Shown here piece by piece: positions 57,001 through 64,000 of a DNA stretch of 64,000 nt (the first letter of the stretch is position 1; every line of letters begins with the position of its first letter). Under the pieces are notes generated by a model. The model made no database searches and was not told where the DNA came from. It worked only from the letters and a program-made list of their open reading frames with translations. This DNA is from Rhodospirillales bacterium (GTDB lineage Bacteria; Pseudomonadota; Alphaproteobacteria; Acetobacterales; Acetobacteraceae). The stretch lies in NCBI GenBank assembly GCA_017304945.1, contig JAFKLG010000081.1:1-64000 (forward strand), read 5' to 3'. The translations under genes were made by a program, and so were the position numbers.

Positions 57001-58503
57001 ATGGCGCTCGCCCCCCGCCTCGACCTCCGCCAAAGTCAGACCTTGGTCATGACGCCGCAACTGCGTCAGGCCATCAAGCTGCTCCAATATTCCAATGTCG
57101 AGGTGAGTGCCTTCGTGGAGGAGGAGCTCGAGCGCAACCCGCTGCTCGAACGCGACGAAACCGCCGAACTTCCACGCCTCGACCGCCCCGCGCCGGACCA
57201 GGTGCCGTTGCGGGCGGAAGCGACCCCCGACGTGGCCGTGGCGGTCCAGACCGAGACGCTGCCGACCGACGCGGCGGCGCCGCTCGATGCCGACTGGGGC
57301 AATGCCTACGACGCGGGCGGCCCCGCCGACGGGGCGCCTTCGTTCGGCAGCATGGAGCGGCGCGGCGGATCCCTCGACTTCTCCGAGGACGATCGCGGGA
57401 TCGAGGACCTGGCCGATGCCCGGCCGCCGCTGCGGGAACATCTGGGCGAGCAACTCCGGCTGAGCTTCGCCGATCCGGTCGATCGCATGGTGGGCGCCCA
57501 TCTGATCGCCCTGCTCTGCCCGGCCGGCCGGCTGACCGCCGACCCGGCGGCCATCGCCGCCGCGATGGGCCTGCCACTCACGCGAATCGAAGCCGTGCGC
57601 GAGCGCATGATGCGGTTCGATCCGCCCGGCCTGTTCGCGCGCACCCTGCAGGAATGCCTCGCCGCCCAGCTCGCCGACCGCAACCGGCTCGACCCGGCGA
57701 TGCAGACGCTGCTCGCTAATCTCGAACTGCTCGCCAGGCGCGACATGCGACGCCTGCTCGCCTTGTGCGGAGTTGATTCCGAGGATCTCGCCGACATGAT
57801 CGGTGAGATCCGCGCGCTCGATCCCAAGCCCGGCGCGACCTACGACAGCAACCCGGCGCCGCCGGTCGTGCCAGACCTGCTGATGCGGCGGATGCCCGAC
57901 GGCGTCTGGCTGATCGAACTCAATCCCGACACGCTGCCGCGGGTGCTGGTGAACGAACGGTTCTTTGCCCGTGTCGCGCCGAGGGCGAGCAAGGAGGAGC
58001 GCGGCTTCCTCTCCGAACGGCTCGCCACCGCGAACTGGCTGGTGCGCTCCCTCCAGCAGCGGGCGCAGACCATCCTGAAGGTCGCCGCGGAGATCATCCG
58101 CCAGCAGGACGGGTTCCTGCAGCACGGGGTCACCCATTTGCGGCCGCTGATCCTGCGCGACATCGCCGCCGCGGTGGAGCTGCACGAGAGCACCGTCAGC
58201 CGCGTGACCGCGAACAAGTTCATCGCGACGCCGCGCGGCACCTTCGAGCTTAAGTATTTTTTCACCACGGCCATTCAGGGTACCGGCGGTGGCGAAAGCC
58301 ACAGCGCCGAAGCGGTGCGCCATCGGATCCGCGGCCTGATCGAGGCGGAACATCCGGAGGCGATCCTCTCCGACGACGCAATCGTGGTCGTGCTCCGGCG
58401 GGAGGGCGTGGACATCGCCCGGCGGACCGTGGCCAAATACCGAGAGGCGTTGCGCATCCCCAATTCCGCGCAGCGCCGGCGGGAGAAAGCGGTGCCGGCC
58501 TGA
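57001..58503 (+). CDS. rpoN: RNA polymerase sigma-54 factor
   Basis: A 500-residue sigma-54 that needs an AAA+ activator. Region I (residues 5-50: LDLRQSQTLVMTPQLRQAIKLLQ) is complete, the acidic region II spans about 60-140, and the core-binding and DNA-binding domains end with the RpoN box ARRTVAKYRE at 473-482, the diagnostic promoter -24 contact. The ATG is 60 bases after lptB; a small GCATGC hairpin (56940-56956) lies between them. Confidence 0.97.
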   Translation: MALAPRLDLRQSQTLVMTPQLRQAIKLLQYSNVEVSAFVEEELERNPLLERDETAELPRLDRPAPDQVPLRAEATPDVAVAVQTETLPTDAAAPLDADWGNAYDAGGPADGAPSFGSMERRGGSLDFSEDDRGIEDLADARPPLREHLGEQLRLSFADPVDRMVGAHLIALLCPAGRLTADPAAIAAAMGLPLTRIEAVRERMMRFDPPGLFARTLQECLAAQLADRNRLDPAMQTLLANLELLARRDMRRLLALCGVDSEDLADMIGEIRALDPKPGATYDSNPAPPVVPDLLMRRMPDGVWLIELNPDTLPRVLVNERFFARVAPRASKEERGFLSERLATANWLVRSLQQRAQTILKVAAEIIRQQDGFLQHGVTHLRPLILRDIAAAVELHESTVSRVTANKFIATPRGTFELKYFFTTAIQGTGGGESHSAEAVRHRIRGLIEAEHPEAILSDDAIVVVLRREGVDIARRTVAKYREALRIPNSAQRRREKAVPA

Positions 58504-58545
58504 GTGCGGGCCGCCGATCTCCCTTTCACAACCGGGGAGAGAACG

Positions 58546-59130
58546 ATGCACATCACCGTTTCCGGCAAGCAGGTGGAACTGTCCGACGCGCTGCGCACCC
58601 GCGTGTCGACTCATCTCGGGGCGATCGCGAGCAAGTACTTCGATCACGCGATGGAAGCCCAGGTCACCTTCAGCCGCGCGCGGTGCTTCTTCACCTGCGA
58701 CATCAACCTGCATGCGGGCCGCGGCCTGCGCCTGCGGGGCGAGGGCGAGGCCGCCGATGCCAATGGCGCCTTCGATGATGCGGCGGAGCACATTGCCAAG
58801 CGCCTGCGCCGCTATCGCCGCCGCGTGAACGACCATGCGCGCGACCTCGCCAACCGCGCGCGTCCCGAGGCGGCGCGGCAATACGTGCTGCGGCAGGAGG
58901 AAGGCGAGATCGAACCCACCGCGGACGCGGAGACCGCGACGCTCGCCTATGCCACGGTGATCGCCGAGGCGCAGACCGAGATCAGCCGCCTCTCCGTGGG
59001 CGAGGCGGTGATGCGCATGGACCTCGCCGACCAGGCGGTGCTGATGTTCCGCAACAGCGCGACCGGCGAGTTCAACGTGGTGTACCGCCGCAGCGACGGG
59101 AATATCGGCTGGATCGATCCCGGCCAATGA
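58546..59130 (+). CDS. hpf: Ribosome hibernation promoting factor, long form
   Basis: A 194-residue long HPF. The N-terminal HPF/RaiA domain (about 1-100) begins MHITVSGKQVELSDAL and binds the 30S decoding centre, and the C-terminal dimerisation domain shows VMRMDLADQAVLMFRNSATGEFNVVYRR. Long forms make 100S disomes in one step. GGGGAGAG precedes the ATG. It follows rpoN by 42 bases, a conserved order; ptsN, the usual next gene, is absent. Confidence 0.95.
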   Translation: MHITVSGKQVELSDALRTRVSTHLGAIASKYFDHAMEAQVTFSRARCFFTCDINLHAGRGLRLRGEGEAADANGAFDDAAEHIAKRLRRYRRRVNDHARDLANRARPEAARQYVLRQEEGEIEPTADAETATLAYATVIAEAQTEISRLSVGEAVMRMDLADQAVLMFRNSATGEFNVVYRRSDGNIGWIDPGQ

Positions 59131-59216
59131 TCTGCCGCAGGCTCTGCCCCGCCGCCCTCGCGCGGGGGCAGAGCTGAGCTGAACGCGCCAGTGCGCGGAT
59201 CAGCGTGGACCGATCG

Positions 59217-59306
59217 GTCCCGGAGGGCTGGTCAGTCCCGCAAGGCTGGTCAGCCGAACGAGGCTGGTCAGCCCAGCGAGGTTGGCCCGTCCTGAGAGGC
59301 TGGACG
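59217..59306. repeat. 18-bp tandem repeat downstream of hpf
   Basis: Five degenerate 18-bp units: 59217-59234, 59235-59252, 59253-59270, 59271-59288 and 59289-59306. The common core is GGCTGGTCA and the first two copies differ at only two bases. It fills the space between the convergent hpf and alanyl-tRNA editing genes, without T-run or coding support. Confidence 0.85.
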
Positions 59307-59317
59307 CTCCCGTCCTA

Positions 59318-60034
59318 TCAGGCCGCCGGCGCGATGATGATGCGCCGGTTCTGCTTTCCCTTGTTTTCGATCTTCAGCACCGCGAGCCGCCCGATCTCGC
59401 CGGTGCGCGCCACATGCGTCCCGCCACAGGGCTGCAGATCCACCGGGGTCTCGCCGCCGCCGATGCGGATCAGGCGCAGGCGCCCGGTGCCGCGCGGCGG
59501 CTGCACCGACATCGTCCGCACCAGGCCCGGATCGGTGTCGAGCACCGCCTCGTCCACCCACTCGATCGCGATCGGGTGATCCGCGGCAACCAGCGCGTTC
59601 AGCTCCGCCTCGATCTCCTCCTTGGGCGGCGGCGCGGGCAGATCGAAGTCGAGCCGCGACCGGTCCGCACCGACCGATCCGCCGGTCACGGCCGCGCCCT
59701 TGATCAGGCTGCACAGGAGATGCATCGCGGTGTGCATGCGCATGAGCCGATGGCGACGATCCCAGTCGATTGCCGCCTCGACCACCGCGCCCACCGGCGG
59801 CAGCGGCGCGCCCTCGGCCGGCAGGTGCAGGATCGTCTCCCCCTCGCCTTTCACCGTATCGGCAATTGGGGTCTCGCCGCCGTCCCAGCGCAGCACGCCC
59901 ACATCACCCGGCTGGCCACCGGATCGCGCGTAGAAGACCGTCCGGTCCAGGACGATTCCGGCCGGGTCGCTCGCCTTCACCGTCGCGGTCGTGCGCGCGA
60001 GCGCAGGTTGGTCCAGGAACAGGCGTTCGGTCAT
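59318..60034 (-). CDS. alaX: Alanyl-tRNA editing protein AlaX
   Basis: A 238-residue stand-alone homologue of the AlaRS editing domain, which hydrolyses mischarged Ser- or Gly-tRNA-Ala. The zinc ligands are HTAMH near residue 100 and CGGTH near residue 205. FYARSGGQPGDVG is the conserved glycine-rich motif. The frame extends far upstream, but MTERLFLD is right because the stop of the Nudix gene overlaps it as ATGA. The 18-bp repeats lie just past its stop. Confidence 0.93.
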   Translation of the reverse strand: MTERLFLDQPALARTTATVKASDPAGIVLDRTVFYARSGGQPGDVGVLRWDGGETPIADTVKGEGETILHLPAEGAPLPPVGAVVEAAIDWDRRHRLMRMHTAMHLLCSLIKGAAVTGGSVGADRSRLDFDLPAPPPKEEIEAELNALVAADHPIAIEWVDEAVLDTDPGLVRTMSVQPPRGTGRLRLIRIGGGETPVDLQPCGGTHVARTGEIGRLAVLKIENKGKQNRRIIIAPAA

Positions 60035-60660
60035 GCATCCCTCCACTCTGCGCGCAGCCAATCCCGGCGCGCCGCCAGCCACAACAGCCCGATCGAGGTG
60101 ACGGAATTGATCATTCGCCCTTCGACCGCCGCGGCGATGGCGGTCGCCGCGGGCCAGACCCGGATCCGAATATCCTCGTCCTCGGAGGCCAGCCCCGCAT
60201 GCCCGACCAGGCCCGCCGAATCGGCGGGAGGCGCCGTCACGCGCCCGACATAGAGGTGGCAGAGTTCGTCCGCGCCGCCCGGAGTCAGGAGGAAGGCGCC
60301 GACGGGCAGCAATGCGCCCACGGTGAGGCCCATCTCCTCCTGCATCTCGCGGCGGGCGGTCACGTCCGGCGCCTCCCCCGCGTCGCACAGGCCGGCCGGC
60401 AATTCGACCAGCACCGGCTCGACGCCGGCGGCGAGCGCCGGCAATCGGAACTGCTCGATCATCACGACCGCGTCGCGTTGCGGGTCATAGGGCAGCACCG
60501 CCGCCGCCGCACCTCGGCGCCACAGCTCCCAGGTGCGTTGGCCGGACATGGCGCCATCGAAGCGACGATGACGGAACCGAATGAGTTCGATCGGGAAGCG
60601 GCCGGACCAGGCACGCTCCTCGGAGTCCACGATGACGTCGGGATGGGGAGGCAGGCTCAT
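60031..60660 (-). CDS. Nudix hydrolase (ADP-ribose pyrophosphatase-like)
   Basis: A 209-residue Nudix protein. The box GLCDAGEAPDVTARREMQEE-MGL fits GX5EX7REUXEEXGU exactly, which gives the metal-binding helix. VELPAGL before it and the FLLTPGGADELCHLYVG segment after it are typical of NudF-like ADP-ribose or nucleotide-sugar pyrophosphatases. It is translationally coupled to alaX, so both belong to one housekeeping unit. Confidence 0.9.
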   Translation of the reverse strand: MSLPPHPDVIVDSEERAWSGRFPIELIRFRHRRFDGAMSGQRTWELWRRGAAAAVLPYDPQRDAVVMIEQFRLPALAAGVEPVLVELPAGLCDAGEAPDVTARREMQEEMGLTVGALLPVGAFLLTPGGADELCHLYVGRVTAPPADSAGLVGHAGLASEDEDIRIRVWPAATAIAAAVEGRMINSVTSIGLLWLAARRDWLRAEWRDA

Positions 60661-60717
60661 GCCTCGACCTTACGGGGTGGACGGAGCCGGAGCCAGGGCC
60701 CGGACGGCGGGTGTCGG

Positions 60718-61608
60718 CTACAGCGCCGGCACGGCCATGTTGATCAACTGCCGCAGCCGCGCGGCGCCGGCCGGCCCCTTGATCGCCTCCCGCCAGCTCG
60801 CTTCGGCGACACGCTGGTGCGCCGCGATCGCCTCGTCCGCACCGGTGATCATCGCGACCCCGGTATGCGCACTCGGATGCGTGTCGGGGCGGAACGGATT
60901 GATGGCCAGGCTCACGCGATCCCGCGCCCGCAGGATCTTGAAGGCGGAACTCGGTTCGGCGTTCGTGAGCAACCCGAACTGCAGCCCCATCGGCTCCGCT
61001 TCCATCAACGTGGCCATGTTCTCGATTTCGGTGACCGCGACGTCGCGGCAGATGCGACGCACCCGGTCGGAGACCGGAATCCCATCCGCGATCCCCGTCT
61101 CCAGCAGGCGCTGGACGGTCGAAATCGAGACCATGCAGATGATCCCGGGCCGCCGGCTCGCATACATGCGCTTGCGTGCTGCCAGGAGGCCCAGCACCTG
61201 CTCGGCCATGCTGCGCATCGCCAGCCGCTCACCGCCCGCCTGGTCGGCGGCTTCGTCGAAGGCTTCCGCCAGCGCCGCGTCATAGGCGTCGGAGGTGGTC
61301 AGGTAGCAGACCGCCCCGAAGAGCTGCAGGATCTGGTCGGCGGTCTCCTCGATCTGCCGGATCCGTTCGAAATAGCCGATCGGCCGATTGTAGTACTCGA
61401 CGCCGATTCCCAGCAGCGACAGGGGCGAGATCTTCAGCAGTTCGGCAAGGCGTTTGATGGTGTCGAGCTTGATGACCTCGCCCTTCTCGTAGCGGTAGAG
61501 TGCCGCGCGAGAAACGCCGAGACGCGCCGCAATCTCTTCCGCCCGCAACCCGGATTCGAGCCGGTAGGCCCGAAGCTGCTGGCCGATCTCGGTGAAGCGC
61601 ATCGACAT
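60718..61608 (-). CDS. XRE-family transcriptional regulator
   Basis: A 296-residue protein with an N-terminal helix-turn-helix (residues 9-66: LRAEEIAARLGVSRAALYRYEKGE) and a long alpha/beta C-terminal region without a recognised domain, perhaps sensing a ligand. The C-terminal half contains VRRICRDVAVTEIENMATLM and SLAINPFRPDTH, fairly compact and without cysteine clusters. It lies downstream of garR-hyi on the same strand; control of that operon is a guess from proximity. About 240 bases separate it from garR. Confidence 0.85.
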   Translation of the reverse strand: MSMRFTEIGQQLRAYRLESGLRAEEIAARLGVSRAALYRYEKGEVIKLDTIKRLAELLKISPLSLLGIGVEYYNRPIGYFERIRQIEETADQILQLFGAVCYLTTSDAYDAALAEAFDEAADQAGGERLAMRSMAEQVLGLLAARKRMYASRRPGIICMVSISTVQRLLETGIADGIPVSDRVRRICRDVAVTEIENMATLMEAEPMGLQFGLLTNAEPSSAFKILRARDRVSLAINPFRPDTHPSAHTGVAMITGADEAIAAHQRVAEASWREAIKGPAGAARLRQLINMAVPAL

Positions 61609-61847
61609 GGGAACTCCTTCTGGTCCGGTGCTCGCCGACCCGGCAGTCGCGTCAGATGTGGGCGTGACGCGGCTGCGAGGCCCGAATCTCAGAAAACGCT
61701 CCGGTCCCTCATCTTAGGTCACACGCCCGCGCGGCGACAACCCTGCCACCGAAACGGGACTCGTTGCGTTCGGCAGAACATGCCGGAGCGGGAGTCGTTT
61801 CGCGTGCCGTGCGACGACGGGGTGGCAGGCGACGCGCGCGGCCCGGC

Positions 61848-62738
61848 TTACGCCTTGTCACCGCGCATCGAGAAGTTCGCCAGCCCCTCGATCGCCAGCA
61901 CCATGGCCGAGTGGTCGAGATCCGCCCCGCCATGGGCCGCGCAGGAGGCGAACATCTGCTGCGCGATCGCGGTATTCGGCAACGATAGGTTCAGCTCCTT
62001 CGCAGCTCCGAGCGCGAGGTTGAGGTCCTTCTGGTGCAGCCGGATGCGGAAGCCGGGGTTGAACGTGCCCTTCAGCATGCGTTCGGCGTGCACTTCGAGG
62101 ATGCGGGAGGAGGCGAAACCGCCCATCAGCGCCTGGCGCACCTTGGCCGGATCGGCGCCGGCGCGTGCGGCGAACACCAGGGCCTCGGACACGGCCTGCA
62201 GGTTCAGCGCGACGATGATCTGGTTGGCGACCTTGCAGGTCTGACCGGCGCCGTTTTCGGCACCGACATGGGTGATGTTCTTGCCCATCGCCTCGAACAG
62301 CGGCTTGGCGCGTGCGAATGCGGCATCGGGGCCGCCCACCATGATGGTGAGCGTCGCCTGCTTGGCCCCCACCTCGCCGCCGGACACCGGCGCATCCAGG
62401 TAGTCACAGCCCTTCGCGTTGATCCGCTTGGCGAAATCCTTGGTGGCGATCGGGCTGATCGAGGACATGTCGATCACCAGCGATCCAGACTGCAGCCCTT
62501 CGGCCACCCCGCCGGGACCGAACAGCACGCCCTCGACGTCGGGGGTGTCCGGGACCATCAGGATCACGACCTCGGCCTTGGCGGCCACCGACTTCGCATC
62601 GGCGACCACCTCGGCGGCGCCCCTGATCTCCTCGGTCAGGCTCGCGCGGTCGGGGACGATCAGCGTGTGGCCGGCATTCTTGAGGTTGAGCGCCATCGGG
62701 CGCCCCATGATGCCGAGGCCGATGAATCCGATTCGCAT
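61848..62738 (-). CDS. garR: 2-hydroxy-3-oxopropionate (tartronate semialdehyde) reductase
   Basis: A 296-residue beta-hydroxyacid dehydrogenase that reduces tartronate semialdehyde to glycerate. The Rossmann motif IGFIGLGIMGRPMA is at the start, DAPVSGGEVGA binds substrate, and the catalytic Lys sits in GQTCKVANQ. DLNLALGAAKEL is the dimer-interface helix. It follows hyi with 21 bases between stop and start, giving glyoxylate-to-glycerate enzymes in one unit. 3-hydroxyisobutyrate dehydrogenase is a close alternative, but the hyi neighbour favours this call. Confidence 0.9.
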   Translation of the reverse strand: MRIGFIGLGIMGRPMALNLKNAGHTLIVPDRASLTEEIRGAAEVVADAKSVAAKAEVVILMVPDTPDVEGVLFGPGGVAEGLQSGSLVIDMSSISPIATKDFAKRINAKGCDYLDAPVSGGEVGAKQATLTIMVGGPDAAFARAKPLFEAMGKNITHVGAENGAGQTCKVANQIIVALNLQAVSEALVFAARAGADPAKVRQALMGGFASSRILEVHAERMLKGTFNPGFRIRLHQKDLNLALGAAKELNLSLPNTAIAQQMFASCAAHGGADLDHSAMVLAIEGLANFSMRGDKA

Positions 62739-62759
62739 GTTCTCTCTCCCCTGTTCCGT

Positions 62760-63539
62760 TCAGCCGCCGAAGCGTTCGCGCCAGCCGAGGCCGGCCACCG
62801 TCTCGCCCGCCGGCCGGTATTCGCAGCCGACCCAGCCCTGGTAGCCGAGTGCATCCATGCGCTTGAACACGTAGTCCCAGGCGATCTCGCCGGTGCCGGG
62901 CTCGTTCCGGGCGGGCACATCCGCGATCTGCATGTGGGCGATGATCGGCAGGTAGCGTTCCATGCGCTTGGTGATGTCACCCTCCGTCACCTGCACATGG
63001 TAGACGTCGAACTGCAGCCCGATGCGATCGCTACCAATGGCTTCGATGATCGCTGCCCCCTGCGCCTGGGTATGGAGGAAGTACCCCGGCATGTCGCGGT
63101 GGTTGATCGGCTCGATCACCAGCTTGACCCCGGCGGCATGGGCCTGTTCGGTGGCCCAGGCGAGGTTCGCGGCATAGAGGGCGGCCGCGGTGCCCGGCGC
63201 GACCTCGGCCGAGGGAATACCGGCCATGCAATGCAGCAGGCGGCACTCCAGCATCGCCGCATATTCGAGTGCCTTGCTGACCGAGGCGCGGAATTCCGCC
63301 TGTCGCCCGGGGAGCGAGGCGAGACCGCGCTCACCGTTCGCCCAATCGCCGGGGGGCAGGTTGAACAGGGCCTGGGTCAGGCCTTCGCCGCGCAGGCGCG
63401 TGCGGATCTCGGCGGCCGGGAAATCGTAGGGGAACAGGAACTCGACACCTTCGAATCCTGCCTGGCGGGCCGCCGCAAACCGATCCAGAAACGGCACTTC
63501 ATTGAACATCATCGACAGGTTCGCAGCGAAGCGCGGCAT
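62760..63539 (-). CDS. hyi: Hydroxypyruvate isomerase
   Basis: A 259-residue TIM barrel that interconverts hydroxypyruvate and tartronate semialdehyde. FAANLSMMFNEVPFLDRFAAAR opens it, and the metal-binding Glu is in LVIEPINHRD and the second in CEYRPAG; FDVYHVQV and AHMQIADVPARNEPG are typical family stretches. It is the first gene of hyi-garR, which together channel glyoxylate carboligase product to glycerate. The carboligase gene gcl is not found, and the next gene upstream is divergent. Confidence 0.93.
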   Translation of the reverse strand: MPRFAANLSMMFNEVPFLDRFAAARQAGFEGVEFLFPYDFPAAEIRTRLRGEGLTQALFNLPPGDWANGERGLASLPGRQAEFRASVSKALEYAAMLECRLLHCMAGIPSAEVAPGTAAALYAANLAWATEQAHAAGVKLVIEPINHRDMPGYFLHTQAQGAAIIEAIGSDRIGLQFDVYHVQVTEGDITKRMERYLPIIAHMQIADVPARNEPGTGEIAWDYVFKRMDALGYQGWVGCEYRPAGETVAGLGWRERFGG

Positions 63540-63658
63540 GGCGGCCCCTCCCTTGAAGCGGGCGCGGAGGCTACAAGCGGTACACCGCCTTGCCTAGCCG
63601 GGTCCTGCCGGCGAGGTGCGTGCGCAGGCCGTGTGCGTGGCCGCCCTTGGGGGAACGG

Positions 63659-64000
63659 ATGGTCGCAGAACGCGTGTTGATGGGGTTGCTTCTGGGCGGG
63701 ATCGCCATCGGCTGCGTGCTGGTGCTGTACCCGTTCTTCTCGGCCGTGCTGTGGGCCGCGATCCTGGTGTTCACCACCTGGCCGGTCTGCGAGTGGCTGC
63801 GCACCACCTTGCGGCTGCGGCGCCCGATCGCGGCGGCTGGGATGGTGATCCTGACGGCGCTCGTGCTGGTCCTGCCGCTGGCGCTCGCGGCCCCGAGCGG
63901 CGCCGACGACGTCGCGCATCTGCGCCACGCGGCGGAGGCGGCGCTGCGGGCGGGGCTGCCCGACTCCCCCGCCTGGGTGTTCGACATCCCCCTCGTGGGC
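63659..64000 (+). CDS. AI-2E family permease, N-terminal part (runs off the window)
   Basis: An open frame of 114 codons with no stop up to the last base. It starts with MVAERVLMGLLLGG after GGGGGAAC, followed by LYPFFSAVLWAAILVFTTWPV and a third hydrophobic stretch AAAGMVILTALVLVLPLALA. This is the start pattern of the AI-2E/PerM (YdiK-like) family of eight-span membrane proteins. The call rests on the first three segments only. It is divergent from hyi. Confidence 0.7.
   Translation, partial: MVAERVLMGLLLGGIAIGCVLVLYPFFSAVLWAAILVFTTWPVCEWLRTTLRLRRPIAAAGMVILTALVLVLPLALAAPSGADDVAHLRHAAEAALRAGLPDSPAWVFDIPLVG

Noticed and set aside
59205..59579. Plus-strand ORF starting with GWS-type repeats after hpf
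   Set aside because: It is the 18-bp repeat array in one frame, then antisense to alaX.

Overview
The window is about 70 % GC, densely packed and carries only ordinary chromosomal genes. There is no phage, plasmid or transposase signal. The gene set suggests an alphaproteobacterium of the Rhodospirillales, most likely an Acetobacteraceae member: a Rrf2/IscR-led desulfurase operon, the kdsD-lptCAB-rpoN-hpf block, a monomeric B12-dependent ribonucleotide reductase, and the hairpin repeat that in one frame reads MAGLVPAIHDF. The family assignment is inference from gene content, not from a marker-gene comparison.

Layout. 0-5.5 kb: a cold-shock protein, an amidohydrolase, surE and a methyltransferase, then a complete peroxide-defence locus (oxyR divergent from ahpC-ahpD). 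5.5-17.3 kb: a membrane glycosyltransferase, an oligopeptide-type binding protein, a lone receiver domain, a flavoprotein hydroxylase, and an acyl-CoA cluster (two acyl-CoA dehydrogenases, an MFS organic-anion transporter, a class III CoA-transferase translationally coupled to a CitE-like lyase). 17.3-24.1 kb: a cobalamin riboswitch and btuB-type receptor, a sterol-desaturase-like hydroxylase, a YVTN propeller, an O-antigen-ligase-like protein and an SDR. 24.3-29.4 kb: tyrS, anmK and nrdJ. 29.7-35.8 kb: an alpha/beta hydrolase divergent from cysE-iscR-two cysteine desulfurases-ferredoxin-mnmA, then tRNA-Met. 36-44 kb: a seven-gene operon with an NtaA/DszA-type monooxygenase, a 2-hydroxyacid dehydrogenase and a complete LivJHMGF-type ABC importer. 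44-51 kb: a GST and glutamate synthase (gltD then gltB). 51-59 kb: an NDUFA9-like protein, tRNA-Leu abutting an RNase D gene, kdsD-lptC-lptA-lptB, rpoN and hpf. 59-64 kb: an alanyl-tRNA editing protein, a Nudix hydrolase, an XRE regulator, a garR-hyi pair and the start of an AI-2E-type permease.

How the genes work together. Several themes recur. B12: riboswitch-controlled uptake and a B12-dependent RNR with a NrdR-like box on its promoter. Sulfur: serine acetyltransferase, desulfurases, ferredoxin and tRNA thiolation in one run. Envelope: Kdo-precursor synthesis, the Lpt ATPase and bridge components, an O-antigen-ligase-like protein and muropeptide recycling. Small-acid catabolism: the CoA-transferase/lyase cluster, garR-hyi and the monooxygenase-importer operon.

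I found no clearly new defence or mobile system. The most unusual signals are short tandem repeats with 16-, 18-, 24- and 27-bp units at gene ends or beginnings (one seems copied from the nrdJ 3' end), a dispersed hairpin repeat with a variable loop, an IscR-like regulator with an extra CxCx3C motif and altered ligand spacing, and an RNase D gene starting 6 nt after a tRNA.
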